NCBI GenBank assembly: GCA_013696745.1 | Contig: JACCXZ010000055.1 | Span: forward strand, 1 to 49,161 | Source: Nocardioidaceae bacterium | Lineage (GTDB): Bacteria; Actinomycetota; Actinomycetes; Propionibacteriales; Nocardioidaceae | DNA length: 49,161 nt | Direction: 5' to 3' | Part shown: positions 48,891 through 49,161 of the stretch, piece after piece | How the letters are laid out: every line of letters begins with the position of its first letter | Position numbering within the stretch: position 1 is the first letter of the stretch | The notes under the pieces: generated by a model | What the model was told of the DNA's origin: nothing | Databases searched by the model: none | Seen by the model: the letters and a program-made list of their open reading frames with translations, nothing else | Made by a program: the position numbers and the translations under genes

Positions 48891-48928
48891 GACCAATTTA
48901 CACCGGAACCATGTCTCCTGACCAATTT
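48891..48928. repeat. Direct repeat GACCAATTT upstream of the tad operon
   Basis: The AT-rich word GACCAATTT occurs at 48891-48899 and 48920-48928, 29 bases apart. It lies 77-115 bases upstream of the first full tad gene and overlaps the end of the preceding gene. It stands out against the GC-rich background and could be a regulator site or promoter element. Confidence 0.5.
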
Positions 48929-49137
48929 GTCCGGGGGGTCGTTCGCTCCGTGGTGCCGACTCGCTCCTGTTCCTGGTTCTCCTGCTCCTGACGGAACGCT
49001 CCGGTCACACCCATCGCGGCGACGATCACCGCGGCGACGATGATCCCAGCCACGACTGCAGGCCACACCCGGCGGCGCTCCCGCCAGGTGCGCGTCGACC
49101 CGTGCAGGAGCGCCGATCGCAGCTGACGGCGGCGCAT
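48898..49137 (-). CDS. Small membrane protein at the window edge, possibly incomplete
   Basis: The 79-residue frame from ATG 49137 has a basic N-terminus (RRRQLRSALLHG) and one helix (VWPAVVAGIIVAAVIVAAMG). A Glu/Gln/Thr-rich external tail follows (FRQEQENQEQE). The frame stays open upstream to the window end (RYVLEADA before the ATG), so the true start may lie outside. GAGG sits eight bases before ATG 49137, so that start is also possible. It ends 83 bases before the SAF-domain gene and may belong to the same operon. Function unknown; the basic segment followed by one helix resembles small actinobacterial type VII or tad-linked membrane proteins only loosely. Confidence 0.55.
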   Translation of the reverse strand: MRRRQLRSALLHGSTRTWRERRRVWPAVVAGIIVAAVIVAAMGVTGAFRQEQENQEQERVGTTERTTPRTNWSGDMVPV

Positions 49138-49161
49138 GGCATCGGCCTCGAGGACGTACCG

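Noticed and set aside
47388-49043. A 551-codon open frame on the plus strand
   Set aside because: It is Ser/Arg-rich and antisense to TadZ and the SAF-domain gene.

Overview
The window is high-GC DNA (about 70% by eye) with GTG/ATG starts, many 1- to 4-base gene overlaps, and families typical of Actinomycetes: DUF3099, acVLRF1, an RskA-type anti-sigma factor, an ERCC4-Lsr2 protein, a long SerB with an ACT region, and an actinobacterial tad locus. A Nocardioidaceae-like member of the Propionibacteriales is a reasonable guess, but no rRNA or other strong taxonomic marker is present. Several gene pairs (fabG-fabI, nfeD-SPFH, enoyl-CoA hydratase/ABC-F) resemble, from memory, the inhA neighbourhood of Mycobacterium tuberculosis (Rv1472-Rv1488).

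Layout. 1-1.2 kb: a decayed IS110-family element. 1.2-7.4 kb: an ERCC4-Lsr2 DNA-binding nuclease-like protein, a GNAT acetyltransferase, an ABC-2 exporter with its TetR regulator, an OsmC protein, and a three-gene hydrolase/membrane-protein operon. 7.5-14.3 kb (+): an M1-type aminopeptidase that lacks most of its N-terminal domain, fdhD, and sbcD-sbcC. 14.4-18.7 kb (+): an ECF sigma factor with its anti-sigma factor, then tldD-tldE. 18.7-21.9 kb (-): an ABC ATPase and an NfeD/SPFH/TSUP membrane operon. 22-25.3 kb: an unknown protein, serB, sixA and soxR, with striking inverted repeats upstream of soxR. 25.5-29.8 kb: fabG-fabI, dodecin, DUF3099, a small Cys protein, moaA and a SURF1-like protein. 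29.9-37.0 kb (-): an ABC exporter, a LysM-BTAD membrane protein, a crotonase and an ABC-F ATPase. 37.1-49.1 kb (-): a long tad (Flp pilus) operon.

The tad operon is the most distinctive part. It runs from a SAF-domain protein through TadZ, TadA, TadB, TadC, Flp, two TadE-like pseudopilins, a TadG-like protein, a lipoprotein and a secreted protein. It ends in a roughly 900-residue membrane protein that joins an N-terminal LysM module to a C-terminal BTAD-like region, followed by a translationally coupled acVLRF1 ribosome-rescue factor. A paralogue of the LysM-BTAD protein lies 3.3 kb further downstream. I infer that these proteins could link pilus or cell-wall state to a cytoplasmic output; the sequence does not prove it.

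A second theme is leaderless expression. Ten genes have a TANNNT hexamer ending 6 to 8 bases before the start codon, with no Shine-Dalgarno sequence between. No tRNA, rRNA, CRISPR array, phage or replication origin was seen.
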